This document shows, piece by piece, positions 17,887 to 27,601 of a stretch of DNA of 64,000 nt. How positions within the stretch are numbered: position 1 is the first letter of the stretch; the number at the start of each line of letters is the position of its first letter. The notes below the pieces were generated by a model. It made no database searches, was not told where the DNA came from, and saw only the letters and a program-made list of their open reading frames with translations. Origin of the DNA: Janthinobacterium sp. 67 (GTDB taxonomy: Bacteria; Pseudomonadota; Gammaproteobacteria; Burkholderiales; Burkholderiaceae_D). The stretch lies in NCBI RefSeq assembly GCF_002797895.1, contig NZ_PGES01000002.1, positions 1 through 64,000 on the forward strand. Reading direction: 5' to 3'. The translations under genes were made by a program, and so were the position numbers.

Positions 17887-20409
17887 TCACTTTTGGTCCA
17901 ATACGTGTACAGCTGCCCGATCAGTCGATTGCGCAATAAACAGATCCTGTCCAGGTCCCGCGCAGTGAATACGCGGCAGGCATTGGATGTTTGCCGCTTG
18001 ATCCGAGGACTTCACCGGACCATCTTCCTCCAATGCTCCATGCTGACCATAGTGGGTTAGAACGATGAAATGCGGCTTGAATACGACACACCAGGCGGGA
18101 ACGATCAGTACAGCTGCGATCGCGTTGACGATCAGCATAAAAGCCAGCAGAACGGCTGCATCGGACTGGAACCGTAAGTCAGACATGAAAACCCATAAAA
18201 CCACACCCGCCGTCAAGGTCACCACGGTAAAGCTAACTGCATAGCCTGTGGTCGCTACCGCCGTGACGACCGCTTTCCTGACATCGTGCAAACGTGCCAT
18301 CTCCTCCCTGATTCGATCCATGAAATAGACGGCATAATCAATTCCAACGCCAACGCCTACCGCAATCACGGGCACCGTGTTAACGCTCATGCCGATTCCT
18401 GATTTCGCCATGTATGCATACGTCAATAGCGTAGAAAACAGCATGGGCACAACCATTAGAAATCCGGCATGTAGAGAGTCGTAATAGATCGCTACCAGTA
18501 CGAATGCCAATAGGATGACGCCGGGAATGATTACCCAGTGATCGGTATGCAGCGATTGATTCGTTGCCGCGGTGACCCCCACGATTCCCCCGCCGAGTTC
18601 GATATGCAGCCCGGGCACCTCCGCCTCAATCTTTCTGATCCCCTCTTTCGCCACCGCCACCACCCGGTCGATCGTCACCGCCTGAAGATCCTTGTAATAA
18701 AAGACCAGATTGGCTCGATCCTCGTCACCGTTGACGAACTCCCTGAGTGCGCCAGGAATTGGACTTGATGTCATGTAGGTAAACATGAGGCCGCCCGTCT
18801 CGTCGGCCGTGACGGGTAGCTGCATCCAGCGCGGATCCTCGTTATGGGTGAGTTTATTGACGAAACGAACAATTCCAGGGATCGCCTTGGTGCCGCCGCA
18901 CGCAGGATCGCTCAGCATGTGCGCCTGGAAACGTTCGATCGCAGCTATCACCTCAGGGCGACGAATGCCCCCTTTTTCGTCGGTGCGGACGAGTACCTGC
19001 AATTCCTCCGCTCCGGGGAAGAGATTGTTGATCGCCTTGGTGGATTGGTTGTAATCATGCGTACGATGTAGCAATGGCGACCCAGGTTCAGATTCACCAA
19101 ACTGGAGGTTAGGCAATAAGGTGCCCGCACCGATGACCGCGATCAGGCTGAGAGACAGAATGATCCGCGCACCACGCTCGGTGCCCCCGGTTCGATTCAT
19201 GGCCGCGCCGAGGAAGTTTCTAATTCCGTGGTTTCCATTAATGGTGACCTTCGGCTGGGGCAGCACGGTAAGCGCCAGTGGCACCATGAAATGCACGGTG
19301 AAAATAACTGCAAAGCCCCAGAAGCCAGCGGACAGACCCAGTTTGTGATTGAACGGTGCCGCGCCCAACATAAGCACTGCAATACCGATTGCATCAACGA
19401 TGATTGCAAGGGAGCCTGGCCTGAACAGTGCGTCAAGTGCATTTCGGGCGGACTGCTTCCCGTTCCTTGTGATTGACAGCTCCTCGTAATAGCGCGCTAC
19501 CAATTGCACGCCATGGGACGCAGCGCGCGCCGCAATCAGGAATGGGATGGGTAGTGACAGCGGCTCCAGATTAATTCCCATCAGCGACATGAACCCAAGA
19601 CCCCAGATCGAGGACAGCGCAATGCCCAACAATGGCAGAGCAATGCCATACAGGCGCCGAAAATATACAATCAGCAGAAGACTGAACAGCCCCAGTGTGT
19701 AAAAAAGGATGCGCACCATCTGGTCGGTATAGGTGTACACCCAGCCAGTCAATACCGGGTTCCCGGTGACGTAGACCTTGTGGCCGGATGCAGCCACCTT
19801 GTTTCTGACCTCCATCACGGCGGCGAAGGTCTTGGCGTAATCAATATCGTTTTCGTTGAGTTGTGCCTTGATGATTGCCGCTTTCAGGTCAGGCGACACC
19901 AGCAAGCCATACACATTCGGATTGGCGAGCACATCGTTTTTCAGTTGCTCCAGCTCGGCCGCGTCGCGCACGGGTTTCAACGAATCGTAGTACGGCTTGG
20001 AGATGAACCCGCCCTGCTCATCCAGCGAAAGCTTGCGCACCGTCCGGTGCGCAAGACTGGACACCAGGTCGTGGTTTACACCGGGCACGTTGTCAATGCC
20101 CTGGGTCGCTTGATTGATCAGGTGCAGCGTTTTGTCATTGAATACCGTACCTTGTTCCACTTCGATCGCCATCACGATCATGTTCGCGCCACCGAAATCT
20201 TCTTTTAGTTTGTTATAGACCTTGATGTAGGGATGACTCTGCGGCATCAAGTCCGAAAAATCCGTGTAGACGCGCAGCTTGGGCAGCGCCGAGCCGAACA
20301 GTATGGTCACGATCAGGACCAGCGACAACACGATCTTGGGGTTATCAAAAATCCATTCTTCCGCGCGATGCAGCGACTGCGTAATGGAGCGCTTTAATTT
20401 GGTAACCAT
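17887..20409 (-). CDS. MMPL/RND-family transporter
   Basis: 840 aa inner-membrane protein with the duplicated RND layout: one N-terminal transmembrane helix (~29-47), a large periplasmic loop, helices ~230-390, a second loop (~430-630), and helices ~650-795. VIAVGVGVGIDYAVYFMDRI is the typical MMPL fourth-helix motif with a charged residue for proton coupling. Genes of this type sit with DUF1302, DUF1329 and YCF48-like proteins in steroid, terpenoid and other hydrophobic-compound degraders, suggesting transport of a hydrophobic substrate or product. The last ~45 residues are hydrophilic and unusual. Confidence 0.85.
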   Translation of the reverse strand: MVTKLKRSITQSLHRAEEWIFDNPKIVLSLVLIVTILFGSALPKLRVYTDFSDLMPQSHPYIKVYNKLKEDFGGANMIVMAIEVEQGTVFNDKTLHLINQATQGIDNVPGVNHDLVSSLAHRTVRKLSLDEQGGFISKPYYDSLKPVRDAAELEQLKNDVLANPNVYGLLVSPDLKAAIIKAQLNENDIDYAKTFAAVMEVRNKVAASGHKVYVTGNPVLTGWVYTYTDQMVRILFYTLGLFSLLLIVYFRRLYGIALPLLGIALSSIWGLGFMSLMGINLEPLSLPIPFLIAARAASHGVQLVARYYEELSITRNGKQSARNALDALFRPGSLAIIVDAIGIAVLMLGAAPFNHKLGLSAGFWGFAVIFTVHFMVPLALTVLPQPKVTINGNHGIRNFLGAAMNRTGGTERGARIILSLSLIAVIGAGTLLPNLQFGESEPGSPLLHRTHDYNQSTKAINNLFPGAEELQVLVRTDEKGGIRRPEVIAAIERFQAHMLSDPACGGTKAIPGIVRFVNKLTHNEDPRWMQLPVTADETGGLMFTYMTSSPIPGALREFVNGDEDRANLVFYYKDLQAVTIDRVVAVAKEGIRKIEAEVPGLHIELGGGIVGVTAATNQSLHTDHWVIIPGVILLAFVLVAIYYDSLHAGFLMVVPMLFSTLLTYAYMAKSGIGMSVNTVPVIAVGVGVGIDYAVYFMDRIREEMARLHDVRKAVVTAVATTGYAVSFTVVTLTAGVVLWVFMSDLRFQSDAAVLLAFMLIVNAIAAVLIVPAWCVVFKPHFIVLTHYGQHGALEEDGPVKSSDQAANIQCLPRIHCAGPGQDLFIAQSTDRAAVHVLDQK

Positions 20410-20412
20410 GCC

Positions 20413-21387
20413 TTACCTCTTAAAATTGGAATGAGTGGTGTCGATCACGCGCACTAGGCCAGCCGGGCCGCCGATGGCCAGGCCCGCGCCGTTGGCCAGC
20501 GAGGCGGCGGCACTGAGCGGCACCGGAATTGGGTCGGGATACGCTACCTGCTGCCAGGTATCGCCACTGAGCCGCGCGACTACGCCGCCGGCGCCCACCC
20601 CATGCGGCACGCCGTCGTGCAGGAACAGCTGATAAAGCGCCAGGCGCGGCGTGGCGTTTGCCTGCCTGGTCCAAGTCTTGCCGCCGTCCGTCGTGTGCAG
20701 GATCTGGCCAGCAATCCCGCTGGCCCAACCTTCCATGCGGCTCGCAAAGAGCGTGGAATAGGGATAGAAATCGTCGGGCATCTTGCCCCGCTGCTCCCAG
20801 TGGGCGCCGCCGTCGCTGGTGACCGCGACCAGGCCGAATTCTCCGGTGGCGATACCGAAGCTCGCGTCCACAAACTGTATCGATGTGAGCTGCGCATCTT
20901 TGTTCAGGTCGGTGACCTGCCATGACGCGCCCCTGTCGGCGCTCATCGCGATGGTCGCCCGGGTACCGGCAATCCACCACCGTCCTTGCTGGTCGCAAGT
21001 CAGGGTCAACGCTGTGGTGGGTTTGGCGAACTTACTCCTATTCCACTTGTTGGCTGCCGGGCCGGATGACCACACGCTCTGGTAGAAATCAATGCCGAAG
21101 AAGCTTCCGTCCGGACACACAGCCAGGCCGATCATGGAGGCCTGCCCCAGCGCGTGACGTTGCCAGCTCTTGCCGCTGTCATTCGATACCAGCACCGCAC
21201 CGCTTTGGGTGCCGGCCACGATGGTGCCTGCAGCGGACACCATCGACTGGATGATGTCGTAGCGTTGAATCGGCTTTGCACGCTCGGCCAGGATGGTTGA
21301 AGGATCGGGCGCAGAGGTACAGCCGGTAGCCAAAACCGCTGTCACCAAAGCCAACGCCCGTCCCCTAGCAGCAAATGCGAAAGACAT
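20413..21387 (-). CDS. YCF48-like/BNR-repeat lipoprotein
   Basis: 324 aa. The ATG at 21387 (AGGAAAC upstream) gives a lipoprotein signal: hydrophobic ALALVTAVLATGC with the lipobox cysteine. The rest holds repeated BNR/Asp-box units (SNDSGKSWQRH, SADRGASWQVTD, TSDGGAHWEQRG, TTDGGKTWTRQ), predicting a beta-propeller like YCF48/HCF136. It sits 3 bp upstream of the MMPL gene, so it is probably a periplasmic partner of the transporter. Exact function is not known. Confidence 0.82.
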   Translation of the reverse strand: MSFAFAARGRALALVTAVLATGCTSAPDPSTILAERAKPIQRYDIIQSMVSAAGTIVAGTQSGAVLVSNDSGKSWQRHALGQASMIGLAVCPDGSFFGIDFYQSVWSSGPAANKWNRSKFAKPTTALTLTCDQQGRWWIAGTRATIAMSADRGASWQVTDLNKDAQLTSIQFVDASFGIATGEFGLVAVTSDGGAHWEQRGKMPDDFYPYSTLFASRMEGWASGIAGQILHTTDGGKTWTRQANATPRLALYQLFLHDGVPHGVGAGGVVARLSGDTWQQVAYPDPIPVPLSAAASLANGAGLAIGGPAGLVRVIDTTHSNFKR

Positions 21388-21548
21388 CTTGTTTCCTCTT
21401 TTTGAAAATATTGCGACGACTTCGTCGAACTGATGAGGGAGCACCTCGGGACGGGTTAGCCCACCCAGGTTTGCCGATGCAATCAAGAGTGGGTTGCGCA
21501 GTCCTCTTTGCGCGGTCCGGCGATCGCGCCGCCGGATCCTATTTGCTG

Positions 21549-22841
21549 TTAGTTGCGAATTGCATCAAGCGAGTACACGTTGAGGGGCGTTTCACCAACG
21601 ACGGTGCGCTGCCCCAAGGTGGTACACTGGTTCGACTGGACATCGATCGCTCCCGCCGCGTCCCAGACCCACACTCCGTACTTCTTGTTCTGCGCGACTT
21701 GGCCATCAGGATGTCCCACCCCCTGCATGTACAGTTTCCACAGCTCGCCTTTGCGGTCGTATGTCACGTTTACCGAGGCGAAATAGGACTCCGCATCGAG
21801 GTACATGATCCGCTTGCTGATCGGATGGTCGCCCTTGACCGGCGTCATTTCGACCATATACACCTTGCGCAGGGACCAAGGCGCGTTGACGTAGCACTCA
21901 CCCTTGCCATGGTGCGCGGTGAACTTCCAGTCGGGCTGCTTTTCGGCCTCGGTCAGCTTGGCATCGTTGTGGTTGTAGAACGGCATCAGGACATTTTTGG
22001 TGCCGAGGTATTTCCATTTCATGTCGGTTATACGCGCGTTATAACCGTGGAACTCTTCGATCATCAAGTTGGACCCGAGGAAGGGATCGGTTGCCGCACC
22101 GGTGGAGAGGCGACGTGCCCGGCGCTGAAAGCCGAGATAAAGCTGGCCATCGTCGTACTTGGCGTTGTCATTGAAACGCTTGAACAGCAGCGCCGTATCC
22201 TTCAGATCCTGCGGCGCCGTTACACGCATCAGCAAATATTGAAAGTTGTCACCGACATTGGGCTTTACATCCTGTGGTTCGATCAGCGTACGGCCATTCA
22301 AATTCTTCAGGTAGGTATCAATCAGCACCGTTCGGTTGACCTTGCCGGAGGTCGCATCTTTATATTTCCAGACAAAAGGAAGAACTGCCGCATCGTCCGG
22401 GATTTCGAGGTTATAGCGATGGTTCCAGGCCATCTTTTCGCCCATGTTCGGGTCCGACGCACTAGGCTCGCCGGGAAACGGACGTCCTGCCACATACCCG
22501 CCGATTGCGCCGGAGCCCGCCTTCAGGGTCACCTTGCTCGAATACTTGGCAGTGGCGGCGATATACGCTTTCGGATAAGGCGCGCTGATTTGCTTGCCAA
22601 CTGTGATTTCGACGTCGCCGCTCTTGACCCGCTGGTACACCTCGGGAATCAAGGCGTCCTTGAACTGATCGGCATTTTGCTTGTTGATGACGGTGCCGGC
22701 GGTCAGCCCGGGAAAACTGGGAAAGCCATCCTTGTACGGGCGGAACGAATTCTCGATCTCCGCCTCTGTCGCGGCCTGACCCGAAACGTGCAGTACCGAA
22801 CCCATGGCAAATACAAGCAATGATCTGATGAATAGTTTCAT
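21549..22841 (-). CDS. DUF1329-family secreted protein
   Basis: 430 aa with a signal peptide (MKLFIRSLLVFAMGSVLHVS then GQAATE). DUF1329 proteins are predicted periplasmic or outer-membrane-associated proteins of unknown molecular role, commonly encoded with DUF1302 proteins. Motif-like parts are WNHRYNLEIPDDAAVLPF and MYLDAESYFASVNVTYDRKG. It lies 16 bp after DUF1302 and 161 bp before the lipoprotein gene; that 161-bp gap contains no visible gene. Confidence 0.82.
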   Translation of the reverse strand: MKLFIRSLLVFAMGSVLHVSGQAATEAEIENSFRPYKDGFPSFPGLTAGTVINKQNADQFKDALIPEVYQRVKSGDVEITVGKQISAPYPKAYIAATAKYSSKVTLKAGSGAIGGYVAGRPFPGEPSASDPNMGEKMAWNHRYNLEIPDDAAVLPFVWKYKDATSGKVNRTVLIDTYLKNLNGRTLIEPQDVKPNVGDNFQYLLMRVTAPQDLKDTALLFKRFNDNAKYDDGQLYLGFQRRARRLSTGAATDPFLGSNLMIEEFHGYNARITDMKWKYLGTKNVLMPFYNHNDAKLTEAEKQPDWKFTAHHGKGECYVNAPWSLRKVYMVEMTPVKGDHPISKRIMYLDAESYFASVNVTYDRKGELWKLYMQGVGHPDGQVAQNKKYGVWVWDAAGAIDVQSNQCTTLGQRTVVGETPLNVYSLDAIRN

Positions 22842-22857
22842 GGTATATATCCTGTCT

Positions 22858-24834
22858 TTAGAGTTTATAGGTCAAGCTGACGAAGACTTCGTCCTCTTTT
22901 ACCGCGGTGCCCATAATGCCGGCCTTGAATCGGCCCAGCGGCTCAATTCCCTGCAAGCCCAGCGAGCCGGTTGCCGGAGCACAGGAGCGGCAGTCGTCAA
23001 AGTCGTAACGTTTCTGGTCGGAGCTGGTCTTGATATTCGCCCCGGCCTTGAATCGCAGACGATCTGTGGCGAGCCACTCGATCGAAGGAAGAAACGCTGT
23101 TGCCCGCGCATTGAAATCGTGCGCAACTATCAGAGTGGCATTCAGCGTGTCCTGCATATATTGCGACCGCAGCGCGATCGTGCCGGTGTAGCTATTCTTC
23201 GCATCGACCACACCAGTGGTTCCCAACAGGCCCTGTGTGCGCTCGTGGTCGAAAATATGCTGGTAAAACAGCTGAGCCGATACGGTGACCGTGCGCTGGG
23301 GATTCAGGAATGGAATGCTGGTCGGGCGATCCAGGCCGATCACTGAACGGAATACCTGGTTGCGCGAGAACAGCCCGGGCTTGTTGGTGTTGATGAATTC
23401 TTCGCCGTTTGTCACCGCCCCCTCCAGCCTCACCGTGGTGTTCAAGGACTCGAGCGAGAAGTCGGCCGAACCGCCGAACAGGTTGACACGCGGGTAGACA
23501 ACATCGAATGCAACCGTATATGGCCTGATTGCGTGCAGGCTCGGTGCTTGCGAGCGGTAGGTCAGCGCATTCAGCGAGAAAGCGATGCCGCCGTCCCGGC
23601 TGACACCGTCAAATTTGATGCCAAGCTGCGTGTTGTTCAGCTTCCATTGCGGCAAGTTTACGTTGCGAAACCCCAGCACGCCGGACGGCACGTCAACCGC
23701 AAAGGCCCCAGGAGTTCCCGGCGGTGCGCCGAGCGCCGTGGCGGGCAGGATATTGGCGACCGTGCCGCCGTTATCCCACAGGTTGGCCATGCCCCGGAAG
23801 AAGCAGCTTGCATCCAGCGGGCTGTTCGGAGTCCCGCACTGGCCAAAATTATGCGGGCGGAATTTATCGAAGTTCCACACCACTTGCAGGTTGCGCTCGG
23901 ACAGGGAGGTGCCGGCCCCCATCCGGTAATTGCCCTGCACCATCCACATCGGAATGCGGATGTCCTCGAATTCGTCATAGATCGAATTGCGCGAGTAGTC
24001 GACCGGGTTGATCACATCCAGTACCCGGAACAGGTCGGTTCGCCCCCACACCACTTGCTGCTTGCCGACGCGCAGGAAAAACTGCTTGCCGTCCCCCATG
24101 TCGAACGTTTTATCCGCATACAGCTCGCGGATGAAATCGAGGCGGTCGTTAAATTCGGGCGATTCGAGATTCGAGCGCGTCTGATCGCCATAGCCGCCAA
24201 AATCCCGGCACCCGCGCGCATCGGTGTCGCAGGGACGGACCGGCACGCCGAACGCGAATCCGCCTTGCTGATTGCCCTTATTCCAGCGATCACCCAGGGC
24301 CCGTAATCCCGCATTGGGATTATTGGCCGCGTTGAATGCGGGCCCCGGCCCTGGCCCCAGCGGCGCGGCTGGATTGCCTGTCGGGGCGACAGGAATGCCC
24401 CCGCTCATTGGAACGAAAGCATTCGACGAAATAAAGGGGGGCAAGCTGCCCGCCAGTACCGGTCCGCCGCTATTGCCAAGCTGAATCGGGCCGCCGGCCT
24501 TGTTCCCATATTTCGTATCGTTCAAACGGTAGACGCCATCGAACGTGCCGCGGAAGATACCCCGAAAATTCCAGCCATCGCCTAGCGATTTCCTGGCGTC
24601 TGCCTTCAGCGTGTTGCGGAATTTGCTGAGCCCTACGTTGTCTCCGGTGGCATCCTCGCCACGGAAGTGCGTTGCATTTTCGTAGTAGAGATCCACTTGC
24701 CATGGCGAGGTCACGTCCGCCACCGGCTCCGCGGATGCGTAACCCAGCATGCCAGTCGCAACTATCGACAGCGCGGCCCGCAATGCCATGGACCTGCGCG
24801 CGACGGCGATATTCCAAACTCGATACCTCATCAT
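22858..24834 (-). CDS. DUF1302-family outer-membrane protein
   Basis: 658 aa from ATG 24834, chosen because GGAGGAGG lies immediately upstream. An Arg-rich N-terminus and hydrophobic stretch (ALRAALSIVATGMLGYASA) form a signal peptide. The mature part is rich in alternating aromatic/polar strands and ends in VKEDEVFVSLTYKL, a C-terminal aromatic/hydrophobic pattern typical of beta-barrel insertion. DUF1302 proteins are suspected porins for hydrophobic substrates. It is probably the first gene of the transport operon. Confidence 0.82.
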   Translation of the reverse strand: MMRYRVWNIAVARRSMALRAALSIVATGMLGYASAEPVADVTSPWQVDLYYENATHFRGEDATGDNVGLSKFRNTLKADARKSLGDGWNFRGIFRGTFDGVYRLNDTKYGNKAGGPIQLGNSGGPVLAGSLPPFISSNAFVPMSGGIPVAPTGNPAAPLGPGPGPAFNAANNPNAGLRALGDRWNKGNQQGGFAFGVPVRPCDTDARGCRDFGGYGDQTRSNLESPEFNDRLDFIRELYADKTFDMGDGKQFFLRVGKQQVVWGRTDLFRVLDVINPVDYSRNSIYDEFEDIRIPMWMVQGNYRMGAGTSLSERNLQVVWNFDKFRPHNFGQCGTPNSPLDASCFFRGMANLWDNGGTVANILPATALGAPPGTPGAFAVDVPSGVLGFRNVNLPQWKLNNTQLGIKFDGVSRDGGIAFSLNALTYRSQAPSLHAIRPYTVAFDVVYPRVNLFGGSADFSLESLNTTVRLEGAVTNGEEFINTNKPGLFSRNQVFRSVIGLDRPTSIPFLNPQRTVTVSAQLFYQHIFDHERTQGLLGTTGVVDAKNSYTGTIALRSQYMQDTLNATLIVAHDFNARATAFLPSIEWLATDRLRFKAGANIKTSSDQKRYDFDDCRSCAPATGSLGLQGIEPLGRFKAGIMGTAVKEDEVFVSLTYKL

Positions 24835-25296
24835 TGCTCCTCCTCCATTAGAAATCATCTTTTGAACTTATTTTTTTCCGCCACCAGCGCTACCGCTTAC
24901 CCGTCGTGCCCCCTTAAGAAACCTTGGGTCCTGGTTGGGACCAGCCGGCGGGTGACGGCTTATGGATGCTTTTCAGGTACACCAATTATCGGGAGCTAAC
25001 TACAATAGATAAAGAGACTATGATGAATTGGCGCAATCACTGAAATGAATAGAGATAAGCGGAGAACGCCAAAACGCGCGCCATGGCCGCCGCGCCAGCA
25101 GCAAACGAAGGCGCGGCTGCGCCGTGAATTTGACGATGGCGCGAACAGCCACGCCGCCCAGTGCAGCCGCGCGCATTCGCCGGCGCCGGATTGATGCGCC
25201 TGGTGATGAGTTTCGGGCGCAATGGCGCTACGCCCGGATCGGGCGTGCGTCACGCGAGCTTGTCGTGCAAGGTGCGGATTGCCTGCGCAAGCCGAC
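24835..25296 (-). other. Intergenic region between DUF1302 and second gentisate-dioxygenase gene
   Basis: 462 bp with no ORF I recognise. The right half is GC-rich, with no convincing hairpin plus T-tract. The left part (about 24840-25020) is AT-richer and probably carries the promoter of the DUF1302 operon, but no consensus -35/-10 pair stands out. None of the ATTCAC/TTTTTA block seen before the catabolic operons is present, suggesting separate regulation of the transport operon. Confidence 0.4.
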
Positions 25297-26337
25297 TCAG
25301 AATGCTTCGCGCCACAGGTCGAGCACCTGTTGCACCGGGCGATCGGAGTAGCTGAACAGCACTGCCTGCTCGTCCGCTTCCAGCTGGTAGGGCATCCATG
25401 ACGGGCAGACGAAAACATCCTTGGGACCGAACTCGAACGATTCGCCGTCGATGACACAACGCCCCGTGCCCTCGACGACCGCGTAGACGGTCGAGTCGGT
25501 CGATCGGTAGGGAATCCCCTTGAAGCCGCGCGGCAGCAATTGCATGAAGGTGCCGATCGTCGGTATCGCCCAGTCGCCGGTAACAGGATTCGTGTATTGC
25601 AGTTTGTAGCCCCAGCACGCATGCTGCGAGCCATGCGTCTTCATCGTCTCGAGCGCCGCACGCGTGCGCTCATATGGATACCAGAACAACGGCGAGGTGC
25701 GCGAGCGCGGCCGGTACTCAACCGGCTTCATGGTGTTGCCGAATCGGGCCAGATTGTCGCCTGCACTGTGGTTGATCGACTGGCGTTCGTGCTCCCCCTT
25801 TTCCATGAACTGCGCATCGAGAAGTTCGACGAGGGGCAAGTCCAGGCCATCGAGCCACACCATCGGTTGGTCAGACGGGTTGCCATGATCGTGGAACGAC
25901 CACGAGGGGGTGATCACGAAGTCGCCGACATTCATCGTGACCTTCTCGCCATCCACCGCCGTGTAGGCGCCCTGGCCGTGCAGGATGAAGCGCAGCGCCG
26001 ATTGCGAATGGCGATGCGCGGGCGCCACTTCACCGGGAAGGATCAGCTGCAATCCGGCGTACATGCTGTGCGTGATGCGCGAGCGGCCGCGCAGTCCCGG
26101 ATTCTCCAGCACCAGTACGCGCCGCTCGGCCTCCCTAGCGGTGATGAGCTCACCGGCCTCCTGCAGCCAGGGCCATACCGTGCTCCAGTTCCACAGGTAG
26201 GGACGGCAAGGCGTATTCGGCGTGGCGGTGACCAGCGCGTGCAGCACCTCCCACAACGGCGTGCAATTGGCATGATCGATCTTGTCATAGAACGTTTTGC
26301 GTTCGCGTGTTGCATCGGCTTGCGGCATCGGCATCAT
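25297..26337 (-). CDS. Gentisate 1,2-dioxygenase-like bicupin (second copy)
   Basis: 346 aa ring-cleavage dioxygenase. Iron ligands H108, H110 (APAHRHSQSALRF) and H149 (WSFHDHGN) are conserved. It is clearly diverged from the 1195-2271 enzyme, notably around residues 40-60 (RPYLWNWSTVWPW) and 190-240. Relatives of gentisate dioxygenase cleave 1-hydroxy-2-naphthoate, salicylate or substituted gentisates, so a different substrate is plausible. ATG 26337 is chosen for AAGGAGG upstream. It is the last gene of the long operon that also encodes the P450 system and FAH hydrolase. Confidence 0.85.
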   Translation of the reverse strand: MMPMPQADATRERKTFYDKIDHANCTPLWEVLHALVTATPNTPCRPYLWNWSTVWPWLQEAGELITAREAERRVLVLENPGLRGRSRITHSMYAGLQLILPGEVAPAHRHSQSALRFILHGQGAYTAVDGEKVTMNVGDFVITPSWSFHDHGNPSDQPMVWLDGLDLPLVELLDAQFMEKGEHERQSINHSAGDNLARFGNTMKPVEYRPRSRTSPLFWYPYERTRAALETMKTHGSQHACWGYKLQYTNPVTGDWAIPTIGTFMQLLPRGFKGIPYRSTDSTVYAVVEGTGRCVIDGESFEFGPKDVFVCPSWMPYQLEADEQAVLFSYSDRPVQQVLDLWREAF

Positions 26338-26371
26338 CCGGCCTCCTTCATGTTTTCGGTGAGTTGGAACT

Positions 26372-27229
26372 TCATTCGGATCGCACCGCCACTTCCATGC
26401 GGCCGACACCTTGCAGTTCGACGACGATGCGATCACCCGGCAGCACCGGGCCGACGCCCTCCGGCGTGCCAGTGAAGATCACGTCGCCGGGGTGCAGCGT
26501 GTAGAAGGAGGAGGCAAACTCGATCAGCTCGGGAATTCCGATAATCAGGTCGCGCGTGTTCGCCCTTTGCCTCGCCTCATCATTGACGGTCAGCCAAAAA
26601 TCCAGGTTGGCGGAGTCTGCAATCTCGTCGGCGGTGACCAGCCAGGGACCGAGCACCGAGTAGGTATCGATCGACTTGCGCAGGCTGCGCTCCTCCGGGC
26701 CGCGTACCGTCATGTCGAGGCCGATGCAATAGCCGGCGATGTAGTCCGACGCTTCCGCGCGCCCGATGTTCCGGCCCGATTTGCCGATCACCACAACCAC
26801 TTCAGCCTCATGGTCGTTGCGCCGGTCAGGATGCTGCAAGGCGATGCCCTCGGCGGGACCGACCAGCGAACTGTTCGCCTTGAGGAACAGGCCGATTCGC
26901 TGGATCTCCGCGACCTGGCTGTCATGATGGATCTGCGGTTGCGCCCTCGCCTCGTCCAAGTGCTTTTTGTAATTGACCGGAGCGGCAATGATCTTGCCCG
27001 GATTGGCGATCGGACTGAGCAGCCTGATGTCGGCCAGAGGCCGGGTCCGGCAGTGCGGCGCAACGGCTTCGATTCGTGCTCGAAGCTGCGGCAGGTTGGC
27101 GATCAGAGGATCGTAATTCGGCAGCGGATAGCCATGGCGAGGCAGGCAATCGAGGGCCGCCGAAACATCGCGAACGACTGTCCCTTCCACGATGCCGAGC
27201 CGATTGTCGTCAAAGCGGCAAATTTTCAT
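26372..27229 (-). CDS. FAH-family hydrolase (fumarylpyruvate/acylpyruvate-type)
   Basis: 285 aa, longer than NagK (232 aa) because of an extra N-terminal domain (MKICRFDDNRLGIVEGTVVR). The FAH core has IIAAPVNYKKHLDEA, NDHEAEVVVVIGKSGRNIG (metal-binding acids), YIAGYCIGLDMTVRG and PGDVIFTGTPEGVG. It most likely hydrolyses the ring-cleavage product of the adjacent dioxygenase, 34 bp downstream. The different architecture from NagK suggests a different, perhaps substituted, acylpyruvate. Confidence 0.85.
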   Translation of the reverse strand: MKICRFDDNRLGIVEGTVVRDVSAALDCLPRHGYPLPNYDPLIANLPQLRARIEAVAPHCRTRPLADIRLLSPIANPGKIIAAPVNYKKHLDEARAQPQIHHDSQVAEIQRIGLFLKANSSLVGPAEGIALQHPDRRNDHEAEVVVVIGKSGRNIGRAEASDYIAGYCIGLDMTVRGPEERSLRKSIDTYSVLGPWLVTADEIADSANLDFWLTVNDEARQRANTRDLIIGIPELIEFASSFYTLHPGDVIFTGTPEGVGPVLPGDRIVVELQGVGRMEVAVRSE

Positions 27230-27269
27230 AACGCAGACTCCTGGTTGAACTGGTTTTTTATTGGCGTTG

Positions 27270-27590
27270 TCAGTACTGCGAGGCCGGCACATGCAGGGCC
27301 AGGCCTTCCAGGCTGGAATCGACCGTCAGGCGGCAGCTCAGGCGGCTGATCGCCTGGACTGCCACCGCGAATTCGAGCATCTTCTGCTCGGTCTCGGTTT
27401 TTGCGGGCAAGCGGTCAACCCACGCCGGATCGACGTACACATGGCAAGTCGCGCATGCGCACGCGCCGCCACAGTCGGCGTCGATGCCCGGTACATTGTT
27501 CGCTACCGCCACTTCCATCAGCGACATGCCAAGCGGCGCGTCGATGACCATCGTGGTGCCGTCCGCGATCATAAATTTGATATGTGCCAT
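27270..27590 (-). CDS. [2Fe-2S] ferredoxin, putidaredoxin/adrenodoxin type
   Basis: 106 aa. Cluster ligands C40, C46, C49 (DADCGGACACATCHVY) and C86 (SRLSCRL) follow the adrenodoxin/putidaredoxin spacing. These proteins deliver electrons one at a time to class I P450s. It is encoded 11 bp after the reductase gene and two genes after the P450, forming a complete three-component system. Confidence 0.92.
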   Translation of the reverse strand: MAHIKFMIADGTTMVIDAPLGMSLMEVAVANNVPGIDADCGGACACATCHVYVDPAWVDRLPAKTETEQKMLEFAVAVQAISRLSCRLTVDSSLEGLALHVPASQY

Positions 27591-27601
27591 TGATTTCCCT
27601 T

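Noticed and set aside
24996..25634. 212-aa minus-strand open frame overlapping the second gentisate-dioxygenase gene
   Set aside because: It is a shifted frame of the recognised dioxygenase, arginine- and serine-rich, with no motif.
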